This document shows positions 23,750 to 34,980 of a stretch of 64,000 nt of DNA, one piece after another. Under the pieces are notes generated by a model that saw only the letters and a program-made list of their open reading frames with translations, ran no database searches and was not told where the DNA came from. Where the stretch lies: NCBI GenBank assembly GCA_000697355.1, contig JNEN01001262.1:483695-547694 (forward strand), written 5' to 3'. This stretch comes from Syncephalastrum monosporum B8922 (Eukaryota > Mucoromycota > Mucoromycetes > Mucorales > Syncephalastraceae). Within the stretch, counting starts at the first letter, position 1, and each line of letters begins with the position of its first letter. A program made the translations under genes and the position numbers.

Positions 23750-24855
23750 TTTCTAGTCTGTCATTCAAGAGTAGCATCTGTTAATCTAGCACATTTCTTT
23801 TCTGACGTACCTTCAGACAAATCGGTGACCTTGGTGATCGTGCGATACGCTTTTGTAAAAGAGAAAGAGAAAGAGAAAGGGAAGGGGAAGGGGAAGGAGA
23901 ATGGAAGAAGGGCAAAAATAAAAAAAAAATGGGAGTTGACTTACCACCAGATCCACCGCCGCCGTCGCCGCCGTCGCCCCCCCTTCACCTACACTGTGAA
24001 ATCAGTAATCATTTTTTTTTGAACAAAGTGATTTGATTGACTTACCTCCGCATCCTCCACTGCCACCTGCCACCTGCCGCCGCCGCCGTCGCACGCCACC
24101 TATGCTATTATATCAGCAAGCTTTCATATGAAAATTGATTTGTTTGGCTTACCTCCACCGCTGCCTCCTCCTCTCCACCGCCACCACCTGCCTTCGCCGC
24201 CGCCGCCGCCACCACCGCCGTCGCACGCCACCTATGTTATTTTATCAGCAAGCATTCATGTAAAAAGTGATGTGGTTTGACTTACCTCCGCCGCTGCCTC
24301 CTCTCCACCACCACTACCTGCCTTCGCCGCCGCCGCCACCGCCGTCGCACGCCACCTATGCTATTTTATCAGCAAGCATTCATATAAAAAGTGATTGGTT
24401 TGACTTACCTCCGCCGCTGCCTCCTCCTTTCCACCCCCATCCCCCACCTGCCTTCGCCGCCGCCGCCACCGTCGTCGCCCTCCACCTACGCTATTATATC
24501 AGTAAGCGTTCATGTAGAGTATGATCTGTCTGGCTTACCTTCACCGCCACCACCACCACCGCCTACCGCCGCCGCCGCCGCCGTCTTCGCCCACCGCCGC
24601 TCTGCCTATAGAATCAGATGTACGCGTCAGCATAAGCATTTCCATACGAAAGAGAAAGAGAGAGAATGAGAAAGAGAGAGAAGATAGGGAGTGGGGAGAG
24701 CGGGAGTGCGTTAGTAGGTGGTAAGAAAGTTGAAATGGAAAGAAAAACTGCGTCAAGGTGTTGTCCGCGTCTTTTTTTTTTTTTTTTTGTTGCAATCAGA
24801 ATCATGCAAAAGTGTTTATCACATTCTTTTACGGTCCATGGGAGTCTGTGTCCAT
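23750..24855 (-). pseudogene. Exon-array locus: six glycine-codon-rich exon-like units with regular GT-AG spacers
   Basis: On the minus strand, exon-like blocks at 24605-24539, 24485-24409, 24355-24286, 24231-24153, 24099-24046 and 23988-23945 alternate with 53-57-nt introns at 24538-24486, 24408-24356, 24285-24232, 24152-24100 and 24045-23989. Introns share GTAAGTC/GTAAGCC donors, a TGCTGATA-like branch region and TAG acceptors. Units 2-5 start GTGGAG or GTGGCG and are rich in GGC/GGT codons. A further exon reading RTITKVTDLSEG may end the gene near 23755. A possible start is the ATG at 24855. The unit lengths (67, 77, 70, 79, 54, 44) could not be chained into one open frame, so this is probably a decayed or non-coding locus. 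Confidence 0.55.
23945..24605. repeat. Tandem array of ~125-nt exon-plus-intron units, (GGC)n-rich
   Basis: Successive copies of a GCC/CCG-rich block (plus strand) followed by a conserved spacer containing TATCAGCAAGCATTCAT. Four central units are most alike; the two end units are more diverged. Confidence 0.88.
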
Positions 24856-25077
24856 GATAACGGTAAAAAAAAGTTGCTGCGGTTTCAAAGGGTGTTGCTG
24901 CCCTGAAGGACGCGAGATCAAACAGCCGAAACCCTCCCTATTACTTTCTAGTACAGCTAAACCATATTCCTGTGCTGATCAGCCGTTCGTTTGTGTTTTA
25001 AGACTTGCCACTGCGCGCATTCAGAAGGTTATTCTAGACTTGACGACAGCCAAATTCATCCAAAGAAGGCGCAATTC
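24856..25077. other. Spacer between exon array and repeat copy 2
   Basis: About 220 bp upstream of the possible array-gene start; could contain its promoter. Nothing specific seen. Confidence 0.4.
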
Positions 25078-25485
25078 TTTTTTTTTTTTTTGTCAGAAAA
25101 GCGTTAGACCTATTATGGGATTACCTCTGGGTTACACATCGGCACGTCCCGCCGCATTGACAGTTGAAATGAGTTATCTGCATTGTAACTTTGTTCTTTC
25201 CACATTCTGTGTTACAACAGCAGATCAGAACCAGAGTTTGTTGTTGACTGTTCCACTGCCTCCACCAGAACATAAGAAATTGTAGGAGTGATCGCAAGAT
25301 TATAAGGAGAGGAATATGTATGTTATATTTTTATCAAATGGACAAGACCATCTGTCTGATTTCTCTAGCGTGCGTTGGATGGCACGAGGTGTAGTTGGGT
25401 CACTGACGCATAAGAGTAAACATGCTTCGCGGAAAGACGGAAAGCCCACACATTGGGAACGCGGTAATAAAACACTTTTGTTTAT
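25078..25485 (-). repeat. Direct repeat copy 2, poly(A)-ended (retroposon-like)
   Basis: Second copy of the element at 23323-23735, same orientation, with a shorter A-tract (about 14) at its minus-strand 3' end. Long stretches are identical, e.g. CTGCATTGTAACTTTGTTCT; differences are point changes and small indels. Confidence 0.8.
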
Positions 25486-26689
25486 CAACTTTTGCTTAAT
25501 CTTCTCATGACATGGTGTCGTCATCGATCGCCATCTTTGTCTATCCATTGCTTTCGGTTTTAAAAAACCTCTATGAACAATCTGCGAACTGGCACACCAG
25601 TAAGTAGCCAGAAGGTTTAGAACACAAAGTAGATCACTTTTTACATTCAAAAATAATGAAGGGGAAAGAAAAAGAGAGAAAGAGAGGATTTCCGCAGCAA
25701 GACTCTCACACTCACACGCGCACGGGAGACAGGACGAGGCTGCTGGACCCAAACGGTTCTATGGACAATAAAGAACGGTCTGGATGACTGTGTCCTTTTC
25801 TTTATACCCCTTAAACTTCTTTAGGGCACGCTGGGCAGTGGGCCCGGGTCTGGCATGTATGTGTGCAGCTTTTGTATGTAAGTATGATGGTGTTTGCTAC
25901 TTCTTGATGTCTGTGAGTCCACCTCTTTGGGGCATGCTGGTAGTGGATGCGGGGCAGGCATGTATGTGTTGTCTCTTCGGAAGTGGAATGAGGTCCAGGC
26001 AAGTAATAAACTAATAACGGTGGAGATCCATGGGCTGCGACCTCCACGCGGTGATCCCTGGGTAACGCCAGCGGCAGCCCCTACTATAGAAATAGTACAG
26101 ACATATGATAAATGGTAAATGGTAAATAAAAAGCTAGACATCTTTTCAGTTGACAGCATGCATGTGTGTAGATATATTATGGACAACATGGGGTTCAGCC
26201 GCGTTATAAAGTACGTGTATACATGTACCTGAATATGTAAATACTTTATACATATAAAGTTATTTGTGCAATATATATGTGTAAAGGCATAAGCGGAGGG
26301 TAGGCATATAGTAGAGAGATCTAGCTTGTTTGTTCGCAAGCTGCTTCATTCTTCATATTTATTTTTTTGACATGCATTGACATCCTTGCTGCTTGTCAGA
26401 GTCTGCGTTCAACCTGCAGACGGTAGTTCCAGAGTCACATCCTCACTCAGTTATAGTAAAGTTTTGGTACTGATACAAGTGATTTAGGCTTTGTTGAGCC
26501 CTACACCCCATCAGCGCCTTACTGCGCAATGGCAGATGTGTTCATTGTATCCTTTCGATAGTTCACGTCTATCTTTTATGTTCCACGTTCGCCGGTTCAT
26601 GTGATCAAGTGCACGTCGTCTGCACGATCATCTCCTATTTATGGCAAGGCTTACGCAAGGCTTACGCACGCGCTATTTGCTCCAATGCA
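25486..26689. other. Gene-poor region with an imperfect ~100-bp duplication
   Basis: No supported gene. Around 25822-25980 two imperfect tandem segments share GGGCA(C/T)GCTGG…GGCATGTATGTGT. A/T-rich sequence with TATATA runs occupies 26160-26310. Confidence 0.45.
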
Positions 26690-28074
26690 TACTGTGGGCC
26701 TTTACGCTTGCATTTAGATACCAATCGGCCAAAGTGGTCCTGGGCAAGTCATCGTCAGGTGGAAAGCAAATTTTATATGCAGGTAAAAATGACCGGAGTC
26801 GTACGAAAGGCAGTGTAGCCTGGAAAGGATATGGTATATATTGTTTGTAGGGCGTTGGTGTGTCAAAAATGTTCCGTATCAAGGATCTGGATCTGGTGGC
26901 GACGTTGTGGCACTCGGTATGGTACATCAAAGGTAGTACGCGTTGTCATCCTTTTACAATCTGCTTACGCCGTATCGAATGTGTCAAAAGCTTTGAAGAA
27001 CATCGGCCGGGAAGACATTCTTGCGTGGTTGTAGTAGGCGTTAACTTCTTGTGGGTTCATGATCCAGCGTTGACGATTTGGCTTGTTGCCTACTTGCTGC
27101 CATCCTTCTTCACGCCCCACTGTTGGCCGCGCAGTTACTTGCTGAAATAGTCATTGCTTTCCATATCGAGCTTGAATAATACTCTGCAATGGACACAGGC
27201 GACTTGATATCGGATTCCTGGGCGGATAGCCAACTTTGCGCACCAGGTAGTCCACCTTTTGAATTTAATCGCGTTAAACCAAGTTGCATGCGCATATTTC
27301 GGTCTTGCTTACCTTCTCTATCGTCTTGATGCGCGTCGCATCATCGAGCCAGTCGAGCTCGGGAGGCATTTCCAAAGAGTTCTTGATGGAGCTTACGAAT
27401 CAATCGGCGTGTCCCTTGGCATTACTGCTGAAGCTCGCGAGCGCGAAATAGCGCCCCGCCAGGAAACGTAACGAGGCATCGACTTCGTTGCGACACGTCT
27501 CCCAGCGAGGTTTGGTAACCTTGGCGTTGGTGCTTCTCAGCTTGGCCTTGAGCCGCTGGATCGGTTTGCGGATGTCTTCCGACAACATCTCGCTGTACTC
27601 GTAGATAGCGCGCCACATCAGATACGCCTGGAGCGTGCGTGTATTGATGTAAGTAGCTCACAGATGTATTCGTAAAAGCCTTGACATGGATCCACAGTGG
27701 TGTCGATATCCTTGGACGTTGTATGAATGAGACGCACACGAGTCTAAAAGGCTACTTACCCTTAAAAGCTCGGCAGCTGCCAGGACACGTTCAGGGAGGA
27801 TACAGCGTGGCTACACGGGCATGGGTATTTCCGCCATCCTTACGGTTTCCGTGTTATTTTTGTTGTCATCCTGGCTTTGGATAAGCGGAGGCGCGCCGGA
27901 TTGATGGTCAGGATACAGTCGTCTCGCGTAGAGGTCAATAGACACGCACAACAGTATGATCAAAGTCACCGTCACGACAAACAACACCTTCTCCAGACCA
28001 GACTTGCAGCGGTACTGGATCAGTTTCTGCTGATTATCGGTTATCACGGCGGTAGAAGCTGGTAGGGCTCTCAT
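26690..28074 (-). pseudogene. Decayed M13-family metallopeptidase (neprilysin / endothelin-converting-enzyme type)
   Basis: Read 5' to 3' on the minus strand, pieces of an M13 protein occur in order but in shifting frames. A type II membrane anchor lies near 27980-27925 (VLFVVTVTLIILLCVSIDLY), then ILPERVLAAAELLR, then IDTTVDPCQGFYEYICELL. YLMWRAIYEYSEML and PRWETCRNEVDASLRFLAGR follow, then a TGA, LDWLDDATRIKTIEK ending at a GTAAGC donor, RQRWIMNPQEVNAYYN, a frameshift, and NVFPADVLQSF before a stop. LADWYLNASVKAH is the last recognisable piece. About 200 residues between the DPC motif and YLMWR are missing. The zinc site HExxH is not intact (HTECH nearby). Clearly non-functional as read. 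Confidence 0.8.
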
Positions 28075-30759
28075 GTCTGTTCGGTATCATGGTGTCAAAG
28101 GGTTTGGTCAAGTGCACCAGCAGTATTGCAGTAAATATCTCGTTCTTGAGGCAACCTTGGACGGTGTCAAATGTTGTGTCGTTGCGGCTGGTCTGTTCGC
28201 AGAAGTGCTTACAGCAAAAGGCCTGGGTGGTGAGCACGAAACTGCGCACGTACGTTCTGGTTTTGCGTCGACCGTCACGGATACTGCAATGTCGCATTGC
28301 GATTCCACATGATCGTTGAAAAGTACGTCATATTCGTGTTCGAAGGCTCAGCGGATTTCCAGAAGAGCAAGTTCAACCTGAACGATCTTCTCGCGTACTT
28401 TATTTCGAGGGGCGGGGAATGTTGGCGAAACGATCGGCTCGAATGGAGCACGCTTTGTTGAGACAGACAAGAAAATGCGATTGACCTGAGTGAAGAGAAT
28501 GTGAAACAATCAAAGGTTTATAATCTAGGAACCAGCGGCGAACACTGTTCTTGATTATCGTGTTCTTGATTATCGTATGCGTCATATACATGATGTCACT
28601 TGTGCCCACAGTCACTAAAATAAAAACACAAGATAACATTGCCTGTTGCACATTGCACTCCATTAGACAGCCACTGATGTGCTTTATATGTATATTAGCA
28701 AGAAAAATAAAACGTCAAGTAGCGTGGTGAAGGTGGACCTTAACAAAGAAAAGTGAGCCACATATTTCTCTTCTATTTAAAAGAATAAAGATACTGGCTA
28801 ATGGATATATATCAGTATCCACATATGCTGCCAACTTTAAGGATAGGCTCAAGAAGAAAGTGATTTCAAAGATATGGTCCCGACTAGAGCTCACCGTAGT
28901 CTCTTCTTAAGCAGTCTTGAGGATCTAGAAATGATAAATGATTCGTTTAGTGGGTGACACTGATGAATGACACACATCGTCGCTTTACTAATGAGGGAGA
29001 GGTACGTTGCAGCTCCTCTTGAACTTTGTAAATCAGTTGGCGCACAGACCCCCGCACCCCACACTATAAACTTTAATATTAAAATGAAACATGAAACGCG
29101 TACATTGTTAACTACCCTCATTCAGTGCACAGTACAGGGTAAAGAAAGGCTTAAAAGGCGTTGTTAGGTCTATAGAAAGGCTTAAAAGGCGTTGTTAGGT
29201 CTATACATACATCATATAAAAAGACTACAAGATATATATCAAAGCAAATCTTATTGTCGTACGTTCTTGCCCCAAAAAAGTCGTTGCTGTTATATGACGG
29301 TCGTTCCTATACAAACGCAAGCTCATGGACACATGGGCATGTCTTGATCTACCTAATGTTCAAAAGCACATTTCTCTGCCACAAGTCGCCTTCTACTGCG
29401 CCTGATTGCCGGAAAAGGAAAAACGGAGTGCCAACCATTTCTGAAAAGCTATATAAAGGGTGCTTTTTGCGCGCCTCTTTTTTTTCTTTTTCTTTTCTCT
29501 TTTCTTCATCCAAACGGGTAGGGGGTGTAGTACATCCTTATTGCTCGGTGGGGCCATGGCACATCCGGCTCACCTGGTCGCACTAGAAGAAAATGCGCGG
29601 CGGTCCGACTGCCATGTCTTATGCCAGTTGCCGGGCTGGCCGGGTTTCTAATGTTGGGGTTTCTAATGTTGAACGTCCTGCGCCAATCTCTTCACCCTTG
29701 CCTTGTGCAAGCATGATGAATTGAGCGGTCTGAACGGACGAAGATTCCATTACCATTTTATTATATACAGTACAAATGATAAAGAACAATAAAGAAGGGA
29801 AGAGGTGGGCTTTAATTTTATTTGCTTCTGTTTTTTTGTGGTCCTTGTGGAAGCAATGATAAAGCGAGCCGAAAGTTTATGGCTTTCAAAACGGCTTTTT
29901 ATGTTGCTGGGCGGCGACGTTCGATGCTTCTGGTGCAGTGAAAGTGTTGCAAGACTGAAGCGGGTTTCCCTTTCGCCACAAAGAGCAGCATCCCATAGTG
30001 TACATAGTGTAGAGTCTTTGATGGTATTATGCACCGTCTCAGCGTCCGCTGGACTACTTCTTTCGAAGTAAATGCGCGTGTCTTCTCAATCGCAAAAAGC
30101 AATTGTAACGTATTTCTTGCTGCGCTGTGCTCAATACAGCCTTGTATGAAAGATCTATTGCTTGTACAGATCCTGAAAGCTAAAGGTACGCGCTTAGTCG
30201 CTGTTCATTGCTCCCATGGTGTAGTATGTTCCTGAGAAGGTACACAGCTCAAGGTACACAGCTCAAGGTTCAGGAGCCTTGGCAAAGATTCATTTGGTAG
30301 TGCAATGTCTTGCAAATTTGAAACGTTTGCTTGGGAGCTGTCCGTGTGGTTGCCGAAGGGCGCATTGACAGGTGTGACCGGGCAAACTTAGCGCTGATAC
30401 TGCCTGCTCTATTTTCTGAAGAGTTTAAAGCAAAAGCAACTGCAAGAGTCGTGAATGTCTATAAGCGCCGCATTGCAATTTAAGCAGGCCAACACCGATC
30501 AGCTCTCGACTCTCCATTATGTAGTCCGGACGTGATCCACCCACTCTTTCGTACAGCCAAGAAGCAGGGCCAGCTCTCATTGTCACTGAAAACATACACT
30601 GCGACCCTTGCATGCCCAGGGTCAGACCGGCATTCCCGATCCCGTGTCCCTCTCGCGTACAGTCGCTGAAAGGGTGAGAGCCCCAGGTCCACTGTCAACT
30701 GTCACTGGCTTCTTCGTCTGACGTCCATCGGTGTCTAGTTTGTGCCAAGCAACAGGATC
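28075..30759. other. Gene-poor region with short exact tandem duplications
   Basis: No supported gene in 2.7 kb. A minus-strand piece near 28330-28400 (KVREKIVQVELALLEI) might be another displaced M13 fragment. Short perfect tandem duplications occur at 28546-28575 (15 bp) and 29144-29205 (31 bp), and a 14-bp one near 30238-30265. Confidence 0.45.
29144..29205. repeat. Perfect 31-bp tandem duplication
   Basis: Two adjacent identical copies of a unit starting GAAAGGCTTAAAAGGCG and ending GGTCTATA. Confidence 0.9.
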
Positions 30760-31420
30760 GTCGGTGCGCACGCCGATGGTGCCAACCTCCAATTTTTCGT
30801 ATCACCCCCGCCAGCTTGACGCGGGACGTGCTTCGCCAGGTGTTTCGCCAGCGCGTTCGGTACGGATGGGCTCACGTGCCACAGCAGGAAAGGCATCCCA
30901 CCATGGTGATCGACTACAGCTCACCCAATATCGCAACGCCCTTTCATGACGGTCACTTGCGCTCCACCATCCTCGGCAACTTTGTGGAAAGCATCCATAC
31001 CATCTTGGGATACGGTGCTGTCGGTTTCAATTGCGTTGGTCATGGTGATTGGGGAAAGAAGTATGGTAAGGAAGGAATACGTTATTTCTGGCTTTTTTCG
31101 TGGGGCTGTTTATTTTTAATGCATAAACAGGTCTGCTAGCGGTGGATTATGCGCGCTACGGCGTCGAAGCAAAACTCTTGGCAGATCCCCTCCACCATCT
31201 GTATAACGTCTATGTCCGTATCAACAAGAACGCCGCACAAGACCTCGCCTTCGACCCTGGGGCCAACGCGTATTTCAAACGCATGGAAGAATTTAGATTG
31301 AGGAAGTATGCAGAAATTTGAAGCGCTCAAGAAATAAATGCCCTGACTAGGCGACGAGGCCGCATTGATGCAATGACGGCGGTTTCGTGAGTCAAGTCCA
31401 CATCGTCCGCAAAGCTCCCG
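30760..31420 (+). pseudogene. Decayed arginyl-tRNA synthetase fragment (catalytic-domain N-terminal part)
   Basis: ANLQFFVSPPP is followed by a frameshift to LTRDVLRQVF. Then come VIDYSSPNIATPFHDGHLRS with the class I HIGH-type motif, and GHGDWGKKYG ending at a GTAAGG donor. After a 60-nt intron, GLLAVDYARYGVEAKLLADP and NAYFKRMEE continue the ArgRS match. The expected GDE-x-A-W-R-F region reads GDEAALMQ, then TGA where Trp is expected, then RRFRES. The KMSKS loop and anticodon-binding domain are absent. The retained intron argues for a DNA-level duplication rather than retroposition. Confidence 0.82.
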
Positions 31421-32183
31421 CAAGCGGTATTCGATACGATGCATCTTGTGGCAGACCCGCGGCGAGACCTGTCTCTGTGCCATTTTTGGTGTCATATCTT
31501 GTTCGGTAATAGTATATTGAAAGGACTGGAATAAATGGATGTTGACGTTTGTAGTCAGCCCATGCATTAGTGGCAATTTGTTTTGTAGTGCATGTGTATC
31601 GCGCTATACCACAGCACGTAATCGCAATACATCCACCTATTAATTATGAACGTATACGTATTTTAAAAAGGTAAGGATAGGTGACAAACGAACGCTCTTG
31701 CTGAGTCGGTGTTGCGTGAGATGCATAGACAGTCTATAGTTGCGCAAGTGACTTTTGTATGTTCTGTTTGTATATCTTTTTTCCTGCTACAGGCGGTAGT
31801 GCTAAAACCATTTGGCGTGGCTGCATCTGTCTTTGTCAAGTAGATGCATATTTGTTTCTTCCAGCAATGAATGTAAAAAATAAGCATACGAATCAACTCT
31901 TATATCGCCATACTACTTCAAAAAGAAGGAGGACACACAGTGTCTACTGTAAACTATGTGATATGGGTTAGACTATTGGAGATCGACCGAGTGGGTTGGA
32001 GAACACTGCATTGCTGGTGCCAGAATTTGCCTTGTTTGGGGTGATGCGCACGAAAAAAAAAAAAAAAAAAGAGAACGAGTGAGCCAAAAATAGGACGGCA
32101 AACCCAAAAAGATTGAAAGCAGCCGACGGCTTTCCTCTCTTTTCTACACTCTTGTTTTTATAGGCATATATAAAGCGTCCAGA
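31421..32183. other. Intergenic region
   Basis: No supported gene; an 18-nt A-run at about 32053-32070. A TTTTTATAG just 5' of the next gene's ATG resembles a 3' splice site, so that gene may have a 5' UTR intron. Confidence 0.45.
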
Positions 32184-33558
32184 ATGTCATTAAGCAAACA
32201 ACCTGCCTCGGCACACCCGGGCTCTATATCGCCCCGGCACCGCTCCTCACGACGACCGTTGTCTGCATTTCAGTGGCCGGTGCCCCATTCTCCTACTTCC
32301 ACACATGTTCCAGAAACCGAAATCACGTTAAAGCAGATTCTGGACAAATACCGAGATGACCCCGACCTGCTTAGGCATATTCTGATGGCTAAAGCCGAGG
32401 AAGATAAGGTACAGGGTTGGAGAGGGGATATGGTATGACATAACAAGACATAGCACTAAGGCTTCTTGTGTTTTCTCATGAAAGAAACAAACGGCAGAAG
32501 ATACACTCAAGGTCGAGCACGCTCGTATCCGACTGCGGGAGCTGGAGCTGGAGTTGATGCGGGAACATGCAAAGGCCACCGCGCACTATTACGACAAACA
32601 ACCGGCTGAGCAGCAGCAAGCAACGCCGTATTATTTGGCGCCTGTCCAGCAGCAGGTGCTTGCCCGTTTCACCGGCTCTGACCCGTACCAGCAGCACCAC
32701 GACTCTCCCACTGTCGCTGATCCTTCGTCCCGCCACCATCCGCAACAGCAGCCACAGCAGCAGCAGCAGCCACAGCCACAGCCGCCCAGCTCACACTACT
32801 CGCATCACCAGTACCATTACCAACACCAGCAGCATCCACAGCACCAGCAGCATGCTTACCCTAGCGCTGCTCATTACCCTTACCAGCGCGCCTCATCGCC
32901 GGTCAGCTACCCGCATTCGGCTCACCCGCTGTGCGTCCCGGAGCCGGCTGCCCATCGGTCTTCTGCCGCACAAGACCGCAAAAAGAGAGACCGCGCCTCG
33001 GTCTCCTACGACACTGCGGCGGGCGAGAAGCCCTCGCATGACGAGGTGATGGAAGCCCTCAAGGCAAAGATACAACGCGGAAACAGCAACGGTCACGTCG
33101 AAAGCCCAACCGTGGACCGCTCCAAACGGAGCCGCGTCTCTAACAACAGCAGCAGCACCAACAGCAGTGGAAGTGGCAGCGGCAGTTCCCATAATGGCGC
33201 CAATAACAATGGCAACACCAGCAATAATAACAATAATAGCAACAACGCCAACATCAACGCCAAAACCAACACCAACGCCAGTGCAAAGACCGACCGTCGC
33301 CGGGCCTCGATGACCATGGTCACTGCCACACCTCGGTCGCGAACCAAGGAAGACTCGGCGTCACCGCGCTCTGCCAAACCCATCTTACCGCCAATTGATA
33401 CCAGCGTTGGCCATATGCTGCACCCTACTACCTCGCCTTCCGACCACGCCTTGACGTCTGCATCGCAGCCGCCGACCGCAACCAACAACACCACCAAAAA
33501 ACCTGCTACACCGCCCTCTTCATCTTCCTCGGGGGAATCGAATACCCATCGCTCATAA
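32184..33558 (+). CDS. Low-complexity Q/H/N/S-rich protein with conserved N-terminal helical motif
   Basis: Two exons (32184-32408, 32485-33558), 432 aa. The N-terminal third holds the only ordered part: EITLKQILDKYRDDPDLLRH and ILMAKAEEDK, interrupted by the intron, continuing KQTAEDTLKVEHARIRLREL. This amphipathic helical block resembles blocks seen in some fungal regulators, but I cannot name the family. The rest is low complexity: Gln/His/Pro repeats from CAG/CAC codons (about 140-190), a KRDRASVSYD basic patch, an Asn/Ser run, then a Ser/Thr/Pro tail. That composition suits a nuclear regulator or a condensate-forming protein, which is inference. Confidence 0.75.
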
Positions 33559-33672
33559 CTCCATGCATACGTAAACACGCAAGCAACTTGACAATATCAC
33601 GCACACATTTTGATTTTATACATATATAAAGTACATTTAAAACTAAAGCTTTGGCTTGGAACGCCCTCTCGA

Positions 33673-34980
33673 TTAGTCGCTGGGTGAAAAGGCCGATGAA
33701 GGCAGAGGCATGAAGAGGGTCTTGGGTGCATTCGTACTGCGGCTCATGCTGGAAAGTGTCTCGAGATACCGGATTTGGAGCGCGGCCGGGTGACTCAGGA
33801 TATCAGCTGCCTCACGCATCAGCTTGGCTGCCTCCACTTCGGCTTCGGAGGTGATGACGCGAGACTCGCCGAGCCGTTTGGCCTGTGCAGCCGACGAGAG
33901 GGATTCTTGGAGCTGCTCAGAAATGCCAATGTCTTTGACAAGGGTCGCTTCGATCTTGACGCCCCAGTTCTTGGCGGCTGGATCGATGTGTTCCTGAATC
34001 TCGCGCGAGATCGCATCCCTGTTTTCGACAAGGTCCTGAAACGAGTGTCGACCGCACACGTTACGCAAGACAGTTCGCGCCCTTGAACAAATACAGTTTA
34101 GTCAGTTTAACATGAAAAAGAAAAAAGCTTATCCTTTGAGTCTCCGTTCCATACCTCTCCACCAAGGCAAACATGACGTTGTTGACGCCATACTCAGCTT
34201 CGTATGGCGATATGATGTGCCAATAAAGTACCGACTCGATCGCAATGCTGACATTGTCCTGGAGACACAGTGGCGTGTGGATGAGTTTATCTTGCACTAA
34301 AAATCAGTATTTCTTTGCGAAATTCACCTTTGTTATGACGTCTTGCTTGGGGATATCAGTGATTTGGATCGTCATGTTGACATTGCGGATGCTTTCGGTA
34401 ACTGGGTTGATCTGAACAATGGACACCAGTCAGATCAGATCGAAATCGCATATGCATGATGTGCAACTCACCCTCGCGAGACCAGGATCAACAATTTTGT
34501 ACACTTTGCCAAAGCGCGAGATCATGCCGACATTGCCTTTATCAATGGCAGCGAGTTATTCAGCTAATTCATTAGAGTGTGTGTCATTTTTTTCTGTACC
34601 TTGGCGGACGCGCTTGTAAGGATTGGGACAACAGACACAGCATGGGACCTATAAAATGATATGCATAATTGAGGAAAAACCTTCCTAAACGTAAAAAAAA
34701 TTATGCGAGTGGTTGCACGTCTTACCGATCCGCAGAACCCAATGACATCGCCAATGAAGTTCATCATGGTACCATAGAGGCCCTATTGCATGAAGCGTGT
34801 TTAGACGACATACGCTATAAGAAAGGGAGATCAAGGTGGGCTTACGTGAGGAATGCCATCCAAGCCAAAGTTCTGAGCATAGGAGCTTTGAAGGTCCTCG
34901 CGTTTGATGCCGTAGTCAGGCTGATTGTGATCCGAGTAAGAAGGGACTCTGCTGGAGGAAGAAGAGATGTTTGGGTCCAT
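33673..34980 (-). CDS. Stomatin-type SPFH (band 7) protein, paralogue A
   Basis: Seven exons (34980-34846, 34782-34726, 34648-34600, 34536-34472, 34411-34328, 34258-34155, 34081-33673), 300 aa. A short membrane-facing segment with Cys (FIGDVIGFCGS, PCCVCCPNPYKRV) precedes the SPFH domain: GNVGMISRFGKVYKIVDPGL, DNVSIAIESVLYWHI, ALVERYGTE-like exon edges, then NWGVKIEATLVKDIGISEQL. The C-terminal SSAAQAKRLGESRVITSEAE and ALQIRYLETLSSMS are stomatin-like. Such proteins oligomerise on the cytosolic face of membranes. It is divergent from a paralogue on the other strand with shared first intron positions. Confidence 0.9.

Noticed and set aside
24267..24724. Plus-strand proline-rich ORFs (PPPLPP, PSPPPPPP)
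   Set aside because: They are the complement of the (GGC)n blocks and run straight through the minus-strand spacers, where splice signals are consistent only on the minus strand.
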